A stretch of 64,000 bases of DNA. It comes from Ecdyonurus torrentis (lineage: Eukaryota > Arthropoda > Insecta > Ephemeroptera > Heptageniidae). A model generated the notes under the pieces. The model was not told where the DNA came from. It made no database searches and worked only from the letters and a program-made list of their open reading frames with translations. The position numbers and the translations under genes are program-made. Every line of letters starts with the position of its first letter. Positions within the stretch are counted from its first letter, which is position 1. Where the stretch lies: contig OX439133.1 in NCBI GenBank assembly GCA_949318235.1, positions 6,073,020-6,137,019 on the forward strand, read 5' to 3'. Shown here piece by piece: positions 1 through 12,730 of this stretch.

Positions 1-84
1 TAATAACAAAGTACTAGCAGATGATTTTGTATTACTGTCTTCATTTAACATCCTTTCTTATGGGGGAATAAAGCAGCTATAACT

Positions 85-120
<36 letters not shown>

Positions 121-633
121 GATATTGCAATTTTAACTGTAGCTTACTGACAAGTGCACCTCAACGCTTTTTGTTTTCCTGAATTTCAAATCAATTAGAT
201 GAAAATAAGATAAAGTAAAAATTAAAATTAAATAAAATTAAATAATTAAAAAAGTAAAAATGTTTTACATTAAATTATTGAAATATGTTTTAAAATTTAT
301 TAAATATTATAAGAATATATTCCTAATAATATTAATATGATAATGAAATATATTGTAATTCTTTATTAATATTTTTGTAATCAATAGGCCTATGTACCAA
401 TTGGTATTATGATCAATAAAGAAACTGAACTAAACTGATCAAAATGGTAAAAAAAAAAAAAAAAAAAAAAAAAAGAAATGGAACAGTAAGCTACTATACA
501 GTAAGAATTTCAGGTCATTTTTTTTTTTTTTTTTTTAACTTAATAAGTAACTCAAGTTACAGCTGCTTTATTGCCCCATAGCATGTTAAATGAAAACAGT
601 ATCACAAAACCAACTGCAAGCACTTTGTTATTA
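1..633. repeat. Palindromic (foldback) element beyond the 3' end of the FHIP2 gene
   Basis: The first ~85 bases and the bases around 550-633 are reverse complements of each other. TAATAACAAAGT at 1-12 matches ACTTTGTTATTA at 622-633, and both arms share CAGCTGCTTTATT-type sequence near their inner ends. The middle is AT-rich with poly-A and poly-T runs. It may extend past the window edge. No coding potential is visible. It is read as a non-autonomous MITE or foldback element. Confidence 0.6.
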
Positions 634-662
634 GAGTATTGTTGGTCTCTCAGGTAAGTGTG

Positions 663-668
663 TTTATT
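663..668 (-). promoter_or_regulatory. Candidate polyadenylation signal (AATAAA) of the FHIP2 gene
   Basis: AATAAA on the minus strand lies about 270 bases past the FHIP2 stop codon (936-938). A second AATAAA is at 751-756 (minus). Either could end the transcript, and nothing in the sequence decides between them. Confidence 0.4.
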
Positions 669-935
669 TTCTCACTAAAAAACAACTTTTACAAGAATGC
701 TCCTAGTTTTACTCCTTGCATAATGTTTTTTAAAAACAAAATTCAGTAAATTTATTTCAATGTGCTGAATTTTGTTTTGGGGGAAAAAAAACTTGAAAAA
801 GTATTACACGTGTACATATATTTTCATAGCAACTCCCCTAAGGTAAGTGTATATAAAACTGGACTAGTTTTTCTCCACACATTCGTAATATAGAGCAGGA
901 CAGAAGAGGTTGTCGAAGCGCTCTATTCTCTTGGG

Positions 936-2384
936 TCAAGTATTTGAATGAAGGTGATATTTGACAAATGCAATAGCTGCTAGTTCTTTACAAAATTCTT
1001 CTAATACCACTATGCTCTCTAGTATAGATTCATCACTGTGGAAAAAAAGGTAATAATTACATCATGGGCTTGAATTGTGAGTAAGTACTGCAGTCAAAAT
1101 TATAAACTATTTACATTGAGTTTTAGTAACAGTTAAATTAGCATGATTTTTTTTTTCTGCATTTTGACATGATTTCCACTGTATGACACAATGGGTTCCA
1201 TCCAGTCTCTTTTTTTTAATTATTGGTAGCAGGATTATAATAATAGTTTATTATAAACTTTTTAGTTCTAGCAGGTTATAGTTTTATATTTTTAGTGTTC
1301 CGAAATTAAAAAATATCAAAATATTGGTTTCCAAAACACTTGAAATTTATGACAAAATTTAATAAATAATACCATAAAAATGTTTGTATAAAATTTTCTA
1401 AGAATTTGTCTACAGCCTTGTTCACAATGGACTTTTCTTAAGTGAAAACGCTAATTTTTTCAAATTAAGAAAAAAGTTTGATTTCAACTTAAGAATTTTT
1501 TTTCTTAATTTTTTACGTAGAACTTTCACTTAACATTTTTTTTTCTTAATTTTTCTTAAGTAGCTAATTAGAAGAATTATTTGAATTTACGTAAGAATCA
1601 AACCCTTGTTGATTCTTACGTAAATTCAAATAATTCTTCTAATTAGCTACTTAAGAAAAATTAAGAAAAAAAATTGTTAAGTGAAACCAATTAAGAAAAT
1701 TCTTAAGTGCAACAATAGTTTCATTGTGAACACCAATCGTTCTTAAGTGGAAAAAATTAGCATTTTCACTTAAGAAAACTTAGAAAAAGTCCATTGTGAA
1801 CGAGGCTAGTAGAATTTCAAATCTTTAAAAAAAAAAATAAAAAAAAAAAAAAAAAAAAAAAAACTAGGAAATAATAGTGTTGTTTGTAAACCCTGTTTTC
1901 TTGCATCAAAAAATGCAAATTCCATTTGAATAACCAAAGTTGATTGTCATTTTAGGAGCAGAGAACAAGGTTTAAGAACAGCATTAATGGATCACTTGCA
2001 ATGAAATGTTTTTAATTGTTGCAACATGTAAGAGAAAACAATTTTTCCATGAGAAATGCATTGAGAATTTTTCAAATTAATTTAAAAAGTTTGTTTATTG
2101 CAAGTGGTCCATTGTAACTATCCTGTTACCTATAATTTTAAATATACATGGAATATTCCCAGGGTTTCGGAATTTTGCCCAGCCCCCCCCCCCCCCCCCC
2201 CCCCCCAATTTTTTTTTTTTTTTTTTTTTTTAGACAGAGACAGTTACTTTAACGTTTCTTTTATTTATAAAATTTAACGCTTTTTTTTTTTTTTTTTTTT
2301 TTTGAGTGCAACAAATGATGGTTCCAATATAAAAAGTTCTTGTTTATTTTTTATTTTATACAAAAAAAATGCTTTTACATGTCT

Positions 2385-2417
<33 letters not shown>

Positions 2418-5400
2418 CATGTAGTGGGGGTTTTATTAGGCTTTAAATTTTTTTTAACAGAACCCACTACCCGCGGGCTTTTAAAAAAAAAAACGGGTTT
2501 TTTGAAACCCTGAATATTCCAGAAACTAATTGTAACTTACCTTGAGTTAGGAGGTACAGCTCCATCCTCACATCCAGGGTCTCCTAGCAAACGATGTCTT
2601 GTAGCTTTTAGTCGACACTGGATGTTGTCTATCTCTCCTGCCTCCTGGCAAATAAAAATAATAAATCAATCAATAAATCAATCATCAATCAATCTTTGTA
2701 TCAATCATAAACATTAATCAGTAATTCATCTTTTACTTCATTAATTAACAGCTTCAGTAGCCAGTTCAATGTAATCAGCTCAACACCAGGATTACATTGA
2801 ATGGCTACTGAAGCTGCTAACTTGTATACAAATCAATACTGATAGATGATATTTTATGTATTATCAATCAATTGTAATCAAATTTATAGCACATTATAAT
2901 ATTCTTTTGTGCATCAATTTGAAATTGAATAATTTTTTTAGCTATATAGAATTTTTTTTAATACCTTTTTTTTTCCTTCTGCTTTTTTTTTTTTTTTTAA
3001 GTTATAATTTAGTGGTACTTTTTAAAAATTCCTAAAATACTTGCTAAAAATTATAATGGCAAATTTTTTTTTCCCTTATAGATAAATTATTAGTACAAAA
3101 CACATTGTTAAATATAGCTTACTTGTGCCAGTCTGGTAGCCAATTTCTTGAGAGAAGCTCCCAGCACACTGTGATTAGGATGATAACTGAGCAAGGTGTC
3201 ATGTAACAGTGCATGAGGCAACAATGCCAGTCGAGATAACAGCGCAGTCAGCTGCAAGTTCAGCTCATACTCCTGATAACAAGATATAAATCATTAGATT
3301 GATGCTAGCAGCTTCAGAAGCCAGTTCAATGAAATCAGCTCATCACCAGGATTTCATTGAACTGGCTACTGAAGCTTCTAACTTGTATACAAATCAATAA
3401 AATTAAAAGTTTGATGCTAGCAGCTTCAGTAGTCAGTTCAATGAAATCAGCTCCTCACCAGGATTACATTGAACTGGCTACTAAAGTTCCTAACTTAAAT
3501 AAATCAATATTGATTGATGCTCGCAGCTTCAGTAGCCAGTTCAATGAAATCAGCTTACAGGATTACACTGAAATGGCTACTGAAGCTGCTAGCCTGTATA
3601 GAAATCAATATTGATTTGTATGCAAATTAGCAGCTTCAGTAGCCAGTTCAATGTAATTAGCTAATTTTATTGAACTGGCTACTAAAGCTGCTAGCATTAA
3701 TCAATATTGATTTGTATACAAGTTAGTAGCTTCAGTAGCCAGTTCAATGGAATCCTGGTGACGAGCTGATTTCATTGAACTGGCAACTGAATGCTAGCAT
3801 CAATCTACAACCATAACGTGATTAATCCAAGTGATTAACTATAATGTTATTAATCCGACCTGCTCAGGGAAGGCCTCTAGTCTGGTAAGCAGTGCAGAGA
3901 TGAGAGGTCCAGTGTCACCTCCTTGCCTCCTCTCAGCCTCTGGTCTGGAGTCACTGCTCGCACAGTCATCGTCTGCGGAGACTTCTAGCGGCCACCCAAG
4001 CTGCTGGCATCTAGCCCACATACGCTCATACTGCCGTTGTGCATCCTAGCAAAAAATATCATAAGCTTAGGAGAATAATTGGCCATTGGAGATGAGTTGG
4101 TATATTAGTTGTTGTTTTTACATACTAAAAACTGACATTTTTGACAAAAAATGGGCCCTTTTATACAAGTTAAAAGCTTCAGGAAACCTAATTTTTTTTT
4201 ATTTTTTTTTATTTAAAACACATAGATTACAAACATGTTTATTTCATATGTCACATATAACCTTTGCTTCAGAGAGCATAGCTCGTGTTGAAGCAAAACA
4301 TAAAAAAAAATATACTTAAAGAAAGAAAGATACATAATTAATTGTCTAAGGTGGAATACTAGAGTTAACAAACTCTAGAGAAAAAAGAAATAATAATAAT
4401 TATAAAACAATAATAATAATAATTGTATCAAATACGTATGTTGGGGAAGCATGCTGCTTCTTTCCTTTAAATTCTCTACTAGGGATGCTGGACCAGAGTG
4501 CATCTGCTGCACTTGCATTTTAGGAGTAGAGATGTTTAGGAAAAAGCCTTTGGTCACAAGCTGCTGACGAACGGAAAGTGTAGTTTTTTTGTTTTTGTTT
4601 TTTACCTGCAGGTAGCTTTCATATCCAGCTTCTGTTTCAGCAGATCTTAATCCTGGAGGCAGCAGTTGTAATAAACTGAAATAATACAAGAAATTAATAA
4701 GTAGTTAAGGGAGTAGGGTACCGACATCGGCCATAGACTCAAACTTTTATCGTCCAAAAAATCAGAAATTTAAGAAATTTTGCACAATGCTACTTTAGCT
4801 TGAGAAAATTTCAAATATATAAAAAAAATGGGGGTCACCGTGCAAATTAATTTTATATGGTTTTTTGAAATTTTAAGCCCATAAGGCGTAATGTTAATTT
4901 CAATATTTTTTTTTCTCAGGACTGTCAAACATCTTGAAATTTTTATCATGGCTAGGTGTGACCTTTAGCTACACAATGACACTAAATTTAGACCCAAAGC
5001 ACGTCTAGTTTTTAAAAGATATAAGGTCGGTAACCTCCTACCTTAATAATAGTAGCCAGTTCAATAAAATCAGCTTGTTACCAAAATTAAACCAAGTAGC
5101 AGATGATATTAGCAGAAAACAGAGTTTACAAACAGCATTAATGATGCATTTAAATCTTGTAAAAAAAACTCAGAAAGAAAAAAAATATATAGGTCTATAT
5201 ATAAGATTGGCTATTTTAAGATGCAAGGGTTTTACTCAACTCATGATTGAGACCACATTACCTTTCTAGCACCAGATGAATGTTAGCTGGAGCTAGGACA
5301 GTACTGACAGGAAGTCTGTTGTCATTGGCGTCTGTATTAGCTGCACCTTCTCTTGTTATAACTTGAATTCCTGAAATATAAGAAGCACACCATCATTATC

Positions 5401-5812
5401 TATTTTAAAATGAGTAAGACTGATGCTGTTTTATGATGTGGTGCCTTTAATGTAATAATAAGATGAAAAACTGTGATGACTGCATGCAAGGACATTTAAC
5501 AATTTTTATGTTCTTGCAGTATCTTTCATTGTAAAAAAATACTGCAAAGTACAAAAGAGGATTTTTTTTTTTTTTTTTTTTTTTAACGTTTTTTTTTTTT
5601 TTTTTGCTTCACTAACTGTAAGCTCTACAGCAAAGTTATTTTTCATGGTTGTTGGAGTGGTGGGGATAGAAAGGTGTTGTACATACCTGGTGGAGTACCT
5701 GGTTGACTGGTTCTTCCATCTAAATATGTGAAGACTAAGTTATGCAGAGCATTGTCATAGCCTTCTTCTACCAGGGCCTGTCAAAAACAAGGTCATTTTG
5801 TAGCAAAAATTA

Positions 5813-5855
<43 letters not shown>

Positions 5856-8800
5856 GTTAGAATGCAAGCAAGATTGGTCACCAAACTATAGGACATCTCT
5901 TTTCCATAATATGGTAAAACCAGCACTACTTTTTAATACACCCTTTACTACTTTTAAATTAAATAGGCCTATTGAAAATGATACAAATCTTAATTTAAAA
6001 AAATCATCCATAGATTCTCTTTAAGTCTGTAAGGACTGATGAAGGCAAAACACACTCAATTTCTCTCTCAGTTTAGAGCTAAAAGCTATCATATGTGTTT
6101 TTAATCTCTGTGCTAACAAGATTGTCACCAAGCTCAGGGACTCTCTTCAGCCAGCGCTGGTTTCTCCTATCCTTTTCTTTCAATAGTTATTTTCCTTGAT
6201 ATATCTCAAATAAATAATAAATAAGTTAAGAAATAAAAAAAAAATTAATAGAAGAGAGACACAGACAGAAAAAAGACAGATAATGTCTCACCTCAAAAAG
6301 TCTCATAGTCTCGAGTGCTATATCGCCATGAGCCTCAGATAAAAGTTTCATGAGCGCTGCACACACTTCTCCTTTCTCTCCTTCCTCCACACAAGTTGCT
6401 GAGTCAATGCCCACTACCCAATTGGCCAGACCTTGACGTAGCGTGACAGCATGACTTTGTCGCAGCAGTCGTGCTAGCAGAGCCAATACCACCACACAAG
6501 CCTCAGCTGCGGATAATAAGAAATCAAAATTTACCATTTGTCCTTTCTTTTTCTGCAGCCCAGTTTTAGACTAAAATTGGTTACAGAAAAGTTGTAGGTA
6601 CAGTATTTCTTATTATTTTACTGAATTCACAAACTATTGGTAATTAAATTTGATATTTATGGAGCCAAATAGCAAATAAGCAGTTGGGCAGGAAAAACAT
6701 TAAAAAACAAAAACATTAGCCTATACATAGGCCTAATTATAATAATGAAAAGTGAAGTTTTTTTTTTTTTTTTTTTTTTTTTACTTGCTTGGAGTTTTTA
6801 TATTTTTACTATCACTGTGCTTACAAAAAAAAAAATCTGGATCTCCATAAAAAATTTGAATTGCATTTTTTTTATCATTATTATTATTTTAACGTTAACT
6901 TCCATGAAGCCCCAATTATTTTATTTTATTTCCCTTCCTTATCTAAAGATCAGGTGTTATATTTTTAACATAGGTAGTTGTTACCATTTATTTATTTTAT
7001 TCAATATAAACTTAAAAAAGATAGAGGTTCAACTTTTGAAGTTAGACATAGATACTTTTTGAATGCAACTCTTAAGTTAATAAAAAAATATAACTGAAGT
7101 AATTGTATTTGTGTACTTACCATGAGGCTGTTCAGTGGGAACCTCTGAGAAAGCAATTTCAGAGCCAGCCAAGATCCTGGGTTGCAGTTCACTGCTCAAG
7201 AAGTTTTCTCTAATACTTGACACAATGGATAGGGAGACTTGGGGATCAGCATCGTGCACCAACTGGAATTAAAGAACAATTTAATTAGTAAAGGAAAAAG
7301 TTAGCAATAATTAAAAAAAAAAAAAGAAAGAAAGAAAGAAAGAAAGAAAAAAAAAACGATATTAAAGTACAGTACTGTACTGTGTACTGTGCTTTTGGTC
7401 TGGCATTACTTAATATTATAACACTAAATGACAAACCTTATCACAGAAATCCAGCCAGGACAAGAAAGCAGCCAGCTGTCGACATCCAGGGAACTTCTCT
7501 CTCACTTCTAATGGATTATCCATGCCCCACGACACTTGCATGTCATCAAACTCCACTGGTTCTAGGTGTATGGGCAAATCTTTGTGTAACTTTGCCAGTC
7601 TGACAGACAGTCTAGTAGCTAGGGAGCTCTCTTTAGCAAGTCCTGGACCCATAAAGGGTTGAGCAGTGAGAACTAGAAGTGCTTCACAGGCTTTCACACG
7701 TAATCTACCATCCTGGGGGCAAATATAATTGATTCAATTAATTCAAAATATGCATACATTGTCAATGGAAAGACATGGTATGCAAGAAAAAATAATAATA
7801 ACAACTGATTTTCCAAAGACAATAAAATGTATGAAAAGACCATCTTGATTAATGATACAAAAGTAAAGGAAGAGAAAAGGTAGGAGAGAAATTAGAGCAC
7901 TGTGTATAAAAAATTGATGAAAAGCAAAATTATCTAATTTTGATACACATAGTTAAAGGGAGCGGGATTCAAATATATTTACTAGCCATTCCTAGGACAT
8001 TTTTTATGATAATGATTTGAAAGGATGGGATTCTGTGTAAATACAAGCCTGTAAGATAAATGTTCTCCCAATGGCTAGTGAAGTAATTTGAATCCTTCCC
8101 AATAACTATCAAAAATAGAGCATTTTGCTTTGCATTAATTAATTGTCAATACACAGTGCTCTAATTTCTATCACACTTTTTCTGCCCTTTTATTTTAGTT
8201 TCCAAATAAAACAGTCAGAACCCACGTTTGAACAATGTTATTCATAGCTCTAATATGGCGTTGGAGAACATTCCCACAATTTTGCATGCACAAATTCTAG
8301 TTTTCACTTACAGCACTATCAATATATCTTAGCAAAGCTTCAGCTAGCAAATTATCCTTCACGACTTCCTCGCATGTGATTGGTTGAGAACTGGTAGAAG
8401 CTGTTGTGATTGCTTGAGAACTGGTAGAAGTTGTTGTGATTGCTTGAGAACTGGTAGGAGTTGCTGTAATTGGCTGAGAACTAGTTGAAGGTGACGTGAT
8501 TGATTGAGAGGTTACGTTGGACTCTTCTTTCTTTGTTTGAGAAATGCTAGCAATGCTTCCTAATGGTGGTTTAGAGGGACTGCATTCTGTTGACGGACTC
8601 TGTAAAACATAATACAAAAAAATTAGAACAGAAAAAAAATACTAGCATATTTTTAAATGTAAGGAAACCAGCTCTGGCCTAACCATAGTGAAGAGAGTCC
8701 CGTAGTTTGATGAAAATCTTGCTAGCACAGAGATAAAAAAAATGGATAACTTTTGGCAATAAACTGCAAGAGAACGCCGTCTTTGGTCCTTACAAACTCA

Positions 8801-11800
8801 GAGATACATAGTTTCTCTCCAATAAGGACTGACAAAAGCACACATGCACACTGCATTTTCTCTTGTAGTTTAGCCCCAAAAGCTATCCAATACGTGTCAG
8901 TTTTTAATCTCTGTGCTAACAAGATTTCCACCAAACTACAGGACTCTCTTCACTATGATATTGCTGGCTTCTCCTAATATTTTCTCCAAACTTATCATAG
9001 TTCTACAATGTTTTTAAAAATCAAATTTAGCATAACAAATTGTGCCCGTGAGTTAAAGGTTTTGAAAACCTCACTAAAATAAAACGCATGGCAATCGTAC
9101 CCTCACAACAATAATAAAAAAATAATAATAATGTAGCAATTTCTTAAGGGGCTAGAATACTTGGTAATTTCTAGTGTGCACATAATTATGATACACATAA
9201 TACATATGATTGTGTACACACTCAAAAACTCACTCTAAATTTGCATTATGAGAAAAACATGTGCTAAATTTAAATTGTAAAAAATATTATCACAATCATG
9301 TGTACTTTACAGTGAATTGGGTGCCTATACCTGTTTCCTTGCGACACAGAATAGAGGTGCCAGTTGTGGATATTGACCAATCATAGCTGCTAAAACACAC
9401 AGTAGACGAACTTCTTGGGATTCTGTAGGAGATGCTCGCACTTGGCCACATAATCTTAGCATACGCTAAACATAAACAATAATTAATCAATATTGGTTCA
9501 ATTGACGTTTGTAAATTTTAATTTTAGACTCATTTTAATATTTAAAAATATTATTTCATACGTCTTTAGAAAAAATCTTTAATATCCCATTCCCCAATTT
9601 TTCCCAATGTGTTTATCTATATAATATATTATTTAATAATTATACTAAAAAAGCTTACTAAATTTATTAATTTGAATTTATTAATTCATGCAAATATTTA
9701 AGTTTGCAAATAACTAATTTGAGTAAGTTTTTTTTTATTTTTATTTTTTATTATTATTATTTTTTTTTTATTCCCTAATTTATCTGAATTAATTAAAATG
9801 TTACCTGCACAGGTTCATGTAAAGCTGCATGCCTGACTAGTTGTTCAGAAGAGATTGGTATCAGACGAGAGAAGAACACCAAGCCCAGATGTCTCATACC
9901 TGTAATACATGTTACAAAAATTAACAAACAAATATTTTGATAGAAAATAGTAGAGGGAGATTAGAGCAAATTGAATTGAAAAATATTTAAATGCAAAGAT
10001 TCTCTAATTTATACCTATAGTTAATTGGTACTTGGGATAAAATGTTCTAAGATAAATCAAAACTACATTTTTTTTTTCTTATTTTTTGAATTTTTGCTTT
10101 CTTTATTTACCTACATTTCTATACTTAAAATTTTACTTTAAATTAAAGATAATCTTCAAAATTAAACTTTTATTTATATTTTCTAGCTTAAAATTATCAT
10201 TTTAGCATAACAAATTTTACTATTTTCCATTAAAAAAATAGTTTGGAAAACCCCTGAGTTAAATATATACTTGCTCCCTCACCTGAAGGTGTATCTGCAC
10301 AAGCTAGAGAAGCCAGTAGATCAGGCACTCGATGCTGGATCAGATATTCCAAACATGCTCGATCTTCTTTCTCTTCTGCAGATTTTCTCTGTTGTTCCTC
10401 ATGTTCTTCTTGTAGTGCCTGAAACATTAAGATATTCATGCAAAATTTGATGTACTGTACCAGAGATGAAACATTTATAATGTTAACTCTCTACTATTGC
10501 ATAAGTAATGGTGAAAATGTGGTACAGAGCATACTAATATTGAGGTACATACATACAGTACTTCAACATCACTGGTGTACTCATCATTCTTACATCAACA
10601 CTATAGCCTCTATCAGTTTGGATATTCAGACTTATGCTTTGACGTACCATAAATACATTTAAAAGAAACTCTCTTAACCATTTTGTGATACAAACCACGT
10701 ATCTGCAAAAGCAGCAAAGATGACATTCTTATCTTGTTGTGCATATTGTTTTGAACTTTGTGGCTTTTGCAGATACACAGTTTGTGCTCTAATGTGACAA
10801 TTTGTGAATTGAGAGTAAACATTTGTTTTCTAAATGTAGGAAAAATAATAACAACATTTTACCATCTATAGTTTTCTATGAGAATTATAGTACACTCCAA
10901 AGCATGGTAAAATGGTCTAACTTACCGTGAGCATGTGATCCAGATGAATAGGCAACCTGGTACTTTCAATTGGTATGTTTAGAGCCTCGGAGCTGTCATC
11001 GTAGAACTTCATCAGTGCTCGCCAGTGATACACGAAGTCATGCAGCCTCGGCACTGGGGGGACAATCTGCAAATACATCATAATTAATTATTTATCATTA
11101 AATATAAATTAATAATGACCCATTTTACCATTTTTCATTATTATTATTATTTTTTTTTTTAACTGGGGTGAATTTAAAACTCACTCACAGACCTGCTTTC
11201 AAAAAGCTGTGTCTAGTGAGATAGAGAAAAGTGAAAGCTTGCACATGATTGGAGTTTCAATGTCACACCAGTTGACTGAATTATTAGAAATTAGAAAGAT
11301 TTTTAGTAACCCAGGTAGTTCATAGCAACATTATACAATAAAACCAAGCATTTGTCTTGCCCAACCTTAATTAAAAATGCAAACAATAAAAGATACAATA
11401 GACACTCGTTTACCTTTCTTAATACAATGCAATAAATAATAATGCTGTTCGTAAACCCTGTTCTGTGCCCCTAAAATGACAATCAGCTATGGTTAATCAA
11501 ATGAAATGCGCATTTTTTGGTGCAAGAGAACAGGGTTTACAAACAGCATTAATAATATTTAATCGGGTAGCACATTTTTTTGTGTGCAGATTTTAGAGTT
11601 TCGATTTTTTCATTCTATTAGTTAACTTCCACAGCCAAGGTTAATATTATTATGGTACACGTTTAACAGCTACAAATTACCTGCACGATTGAAGGAGTGA
11701 ATGAAACATTAAAGGAACTTTTTGAATCATTTTAACATGCACATTGCACATATATACATGTATGTATGGTATGTACTTTACTGTATATGAAAAACTGCTC

Positions 11801-12730
11801 TGAACTATGTACATACACTCCCCCCAGATAAATCTGACCGGTCGTGTTAAAGTCTCCTCATATATTTAACATTTAGAGACATGAACGCTGCGGTCAGATT
11901 TATCTGGGGGGAGTGTACAGTATATGGCAGATTACAATAGACATGTTATTATAATTATATGTTAAATGTTAAACCTATCTATTATGAAAGAATAATTATA
12001 TATATGCATATTTAATATAATAACCTGTCTATTATGACAGGTTATAATTATTAAACAGTAAATAGATAGAGTGGAGGTTTTAATAAAAGCATAGGTGCGT
12101 TTTTACGTGTTTCAAGACAGTAAATAACTTTGATATAACATTTTTTTGTTACTATGATAACGGTCATTGTGTTCGACTAAATAATATATATTTTTATATA
12201 TATGATGACGGCAATGGTATGTGTACAGTACACTCCAAGCGAGTGCAATAAAAATAATATAGAAATATTTGTATACGGGTTAGAAATTATGCATTATATT
12301 TTTTAGCCATGTCATAATTATGATATACATAATTTAAATGTATTCTATACTGCATCTGTACATGGATACGGGTACTAATTTACTTATTATTACATTATTT
12401 GATGATTGCGCAACTCAGACAAGTATTAAAATAATAATAAAGGGGGAAAAAAAGGATGAAAAAAAAAAGTTTTTCTAGTTTTGATTTTACGAATCACATA
12501 TAATTGCTATTATTAAAAAACAAACATTTAAACTATACTCTGTAAATGTTTATTATACATATCATGTCATATTTGTTTACATTACAATGTTATAAAAAAT
12601 ATTCAAGATAGCAGTTTGCAAAGAGTAATAAAATATAATTTTTAAGCAAAAGAATGATTTTTTTTTAAACATTTTTTTTACTAACCGTATCCACGGCACT
12701 TTGCAGTACCGCTGAAATTCTGCTAAGCAT
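936..12730 (-). CDS. FHIP2A: FHIP2A/FAM160B1-type protein (FTS- and Hook-interacting family), 16 exons
   Basis: Sixteen exons join in frame into about 760 codons, close to the ~765 residues of vertebrate FHIP2A. The exons, in order on the minus strand, are 12730-12686, 11066-10926, 10418-10283, 9899-9805, 9465-9331, 8599-8312, 7712-7437, 7262-7121, 6506-6292, 5777-5687, 5370-5262, 4675-4606, 4045-3860, 3272-3123, 2644-2541 and 1035-936. Splice sites are GT-AG and phases agree at every junction. Family landmarks are the N-terminal [38 protein letters not shown], the FLSWLDFCD segment, [17 protein letters not shown], and a near-invariant C-terminal [19 protein letters not shown] followed by the stop at 936-938. 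The family joins FTS and Hook adaptors that link cargo to dynein; FHIP2A is tied to ER-Golgi traffic. Exon 6 carries a low-complexity insert. The start is the only ATG giving the conserved N-terminus. The symbol is by similarity; FHIP2B is the alternative. Confidence 0.93.
1416..1806. repeat. Large palindromic element in the last FHIP2 intron
   Basis: The two halves are reverse complements: TTCACAATGGACTTTTCTTA near 1430 matches TCCATTGTGAAC near 1790. The central arms AGAAGAATTATTTGAATTTA and their complement flank a spacer of only a few bases near 1605. The pattern fits a foldback or MITE element in a 1.5-kb intron. No coding sequence is seen. Confidence 0.75.
1872..1987. mobile_element. 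MITE with AATGCTGTT..AAACCCTGTT ends (family M8), FHIP2 intron 15
   Basis: The terminal inverted repeats resemble those of the better preserved copy at 11440-11552, and an end fragment recurs near 5108-5140. The element is AT-rich and non-coding. It abuts the next element directly. Confidence 0.55.
1987..2113. mobile_element. MITE with ATGGACCACTTGCAAT ends (family M9), FHIP2 intron 15
   Basis: The inverted ends ATGGATCACTTGCAAT and ATTGCAAGTGGTCCAT enclose ~95 bases. A second copy lies at 44273-44409, inside a larger hAT-like element, with the same ends. From here to exon 15 the intron holds only homopolymer runs of C and T. Confidence 0.6.
2744..2828. repeat. Hairpin repeat in FHIP2 intron 14
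   Basis: CAGCTTCAGTAGCCAGTTCA and its inverted copy are separated by a ~15-base loop. It is one member of the hairpin family clustered at 3300-3797. Confidence 0.65.
3300..3797. repeat. Tandem cluster of five ~80-bp hairpins in FHIP2 intron 13
   Basis: Five successive units each contain GCTTCAGTAGCCAGTTCAAT and its reverse complement around a short loop (units begin near 3300, 3412, 3514, 3627 and 3722). They are linked by ATTGATTTGTATACAA-type spacers. A half unit is at 5050-5085 and a full unit at 2744-2828. A short spurious reading frame across them is a by-product. Confidence 0.75.
4707..5046. mobile_element. MITE with GGGAGTAGGGTACC ends (family M7), FHIP2 intron 11
   Basis: About 340 bp. 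A second full copy in inverted orientation lies at 47609-47934, and a fragment at about 28050-28170. Shared landmarks are TTGGGTCTAAATTT, GTGTAGCTA and GGGGTCAC. The ends are weakly inverted. It is non-coding. Confidence 0.65.
6016..6180. mobile_element. Partial copy of MITE family M5, FHIP2 intron 9
   Basis: It matches the right half of the element at 8661-8977, including AATCTCTGTGCTAACAAGAT and the terminal GACTCTCTTC..CTGGTTTCTCCTAT. The left half is missing or degraded. Confidence 0.5.
7880..8195. repeat. Palindromic element in FHIP2 intron 6
   Basis: AGAAATTAGAGCACTGTGTA at the left is mirrored by ACAGTGCTCTAATTTCT at the right, and GGGATTCAAAT..ACTAGCCATT by AATGGCTAGT..ATTTGAATCC. 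A degraded relative is at about 9950-10050. It is non-coding. Confidence 0.65.
8377..8505 (-). repeat. In-frame ~30-bp tandem repeat inside FHIP2 exon 6
   Basis: Four successive ~10-residue units of the type TSSQ(A/P)IT(T/A) occur in exon 6, just before the conserved [14 protein letters not shown] helix. They fall in the variable linker of FHIP2 proteins, so this is probably a disordered Ser/Thr-rich stretch that tolerates copy-number change. Confidence 0.75.
8661..8977. mobile_element. MITE family M5, FHIP2 intron 5
   Basis: The inverted ends AACCATAGTGAAGAGAGTCC (left) and GGACTCTCTTCACTATGAT (right) continue inward with CTTGCTAGCACAGAGAT and its complement. Short reading frames on both strands are artefacts of the palindrome. 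Confidence 0.65.
10660..10822. repeat. Short inverted-repeat element in FHIP2 intron 2
   Basis: GTATCTGCAAAAGC and GCTTTTGCAGATAC lie about 55 bases apart, within weaker outer complementarity (ACTCTC..GAGAGT). It is probably a degraded MITE. Confidence 0.4.
11440..11552. mobile_element. MITE family M8, FHIP2 intron 1
   Basis: TAATGCTGTTCGTAAACCCT at the left end is matched by AGGGTTTACAAACAGCATTA at the right end. This is the best preserved copy of the family also seen at 1872-1987. Confidence 0.7.
11814..11917. mobile_element. Mini foldback element with TACACTCCCCCCAGATAAAT ends, FHIP2 intron 1
   Basis: About 104 bp. The ~25-bp terminal inverted repeats ending in TCTGACC are almost perfect. 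The centre is short and non-coding. It is a typical very small MITE. Confidence 0.75.

Noticed and set aside
3357..3614. 85-residue plus-strand frame
   Set aside because: It crosses the tandem hairpins in an FHIP2 intron, and its repeated residues come from the repeat unit.
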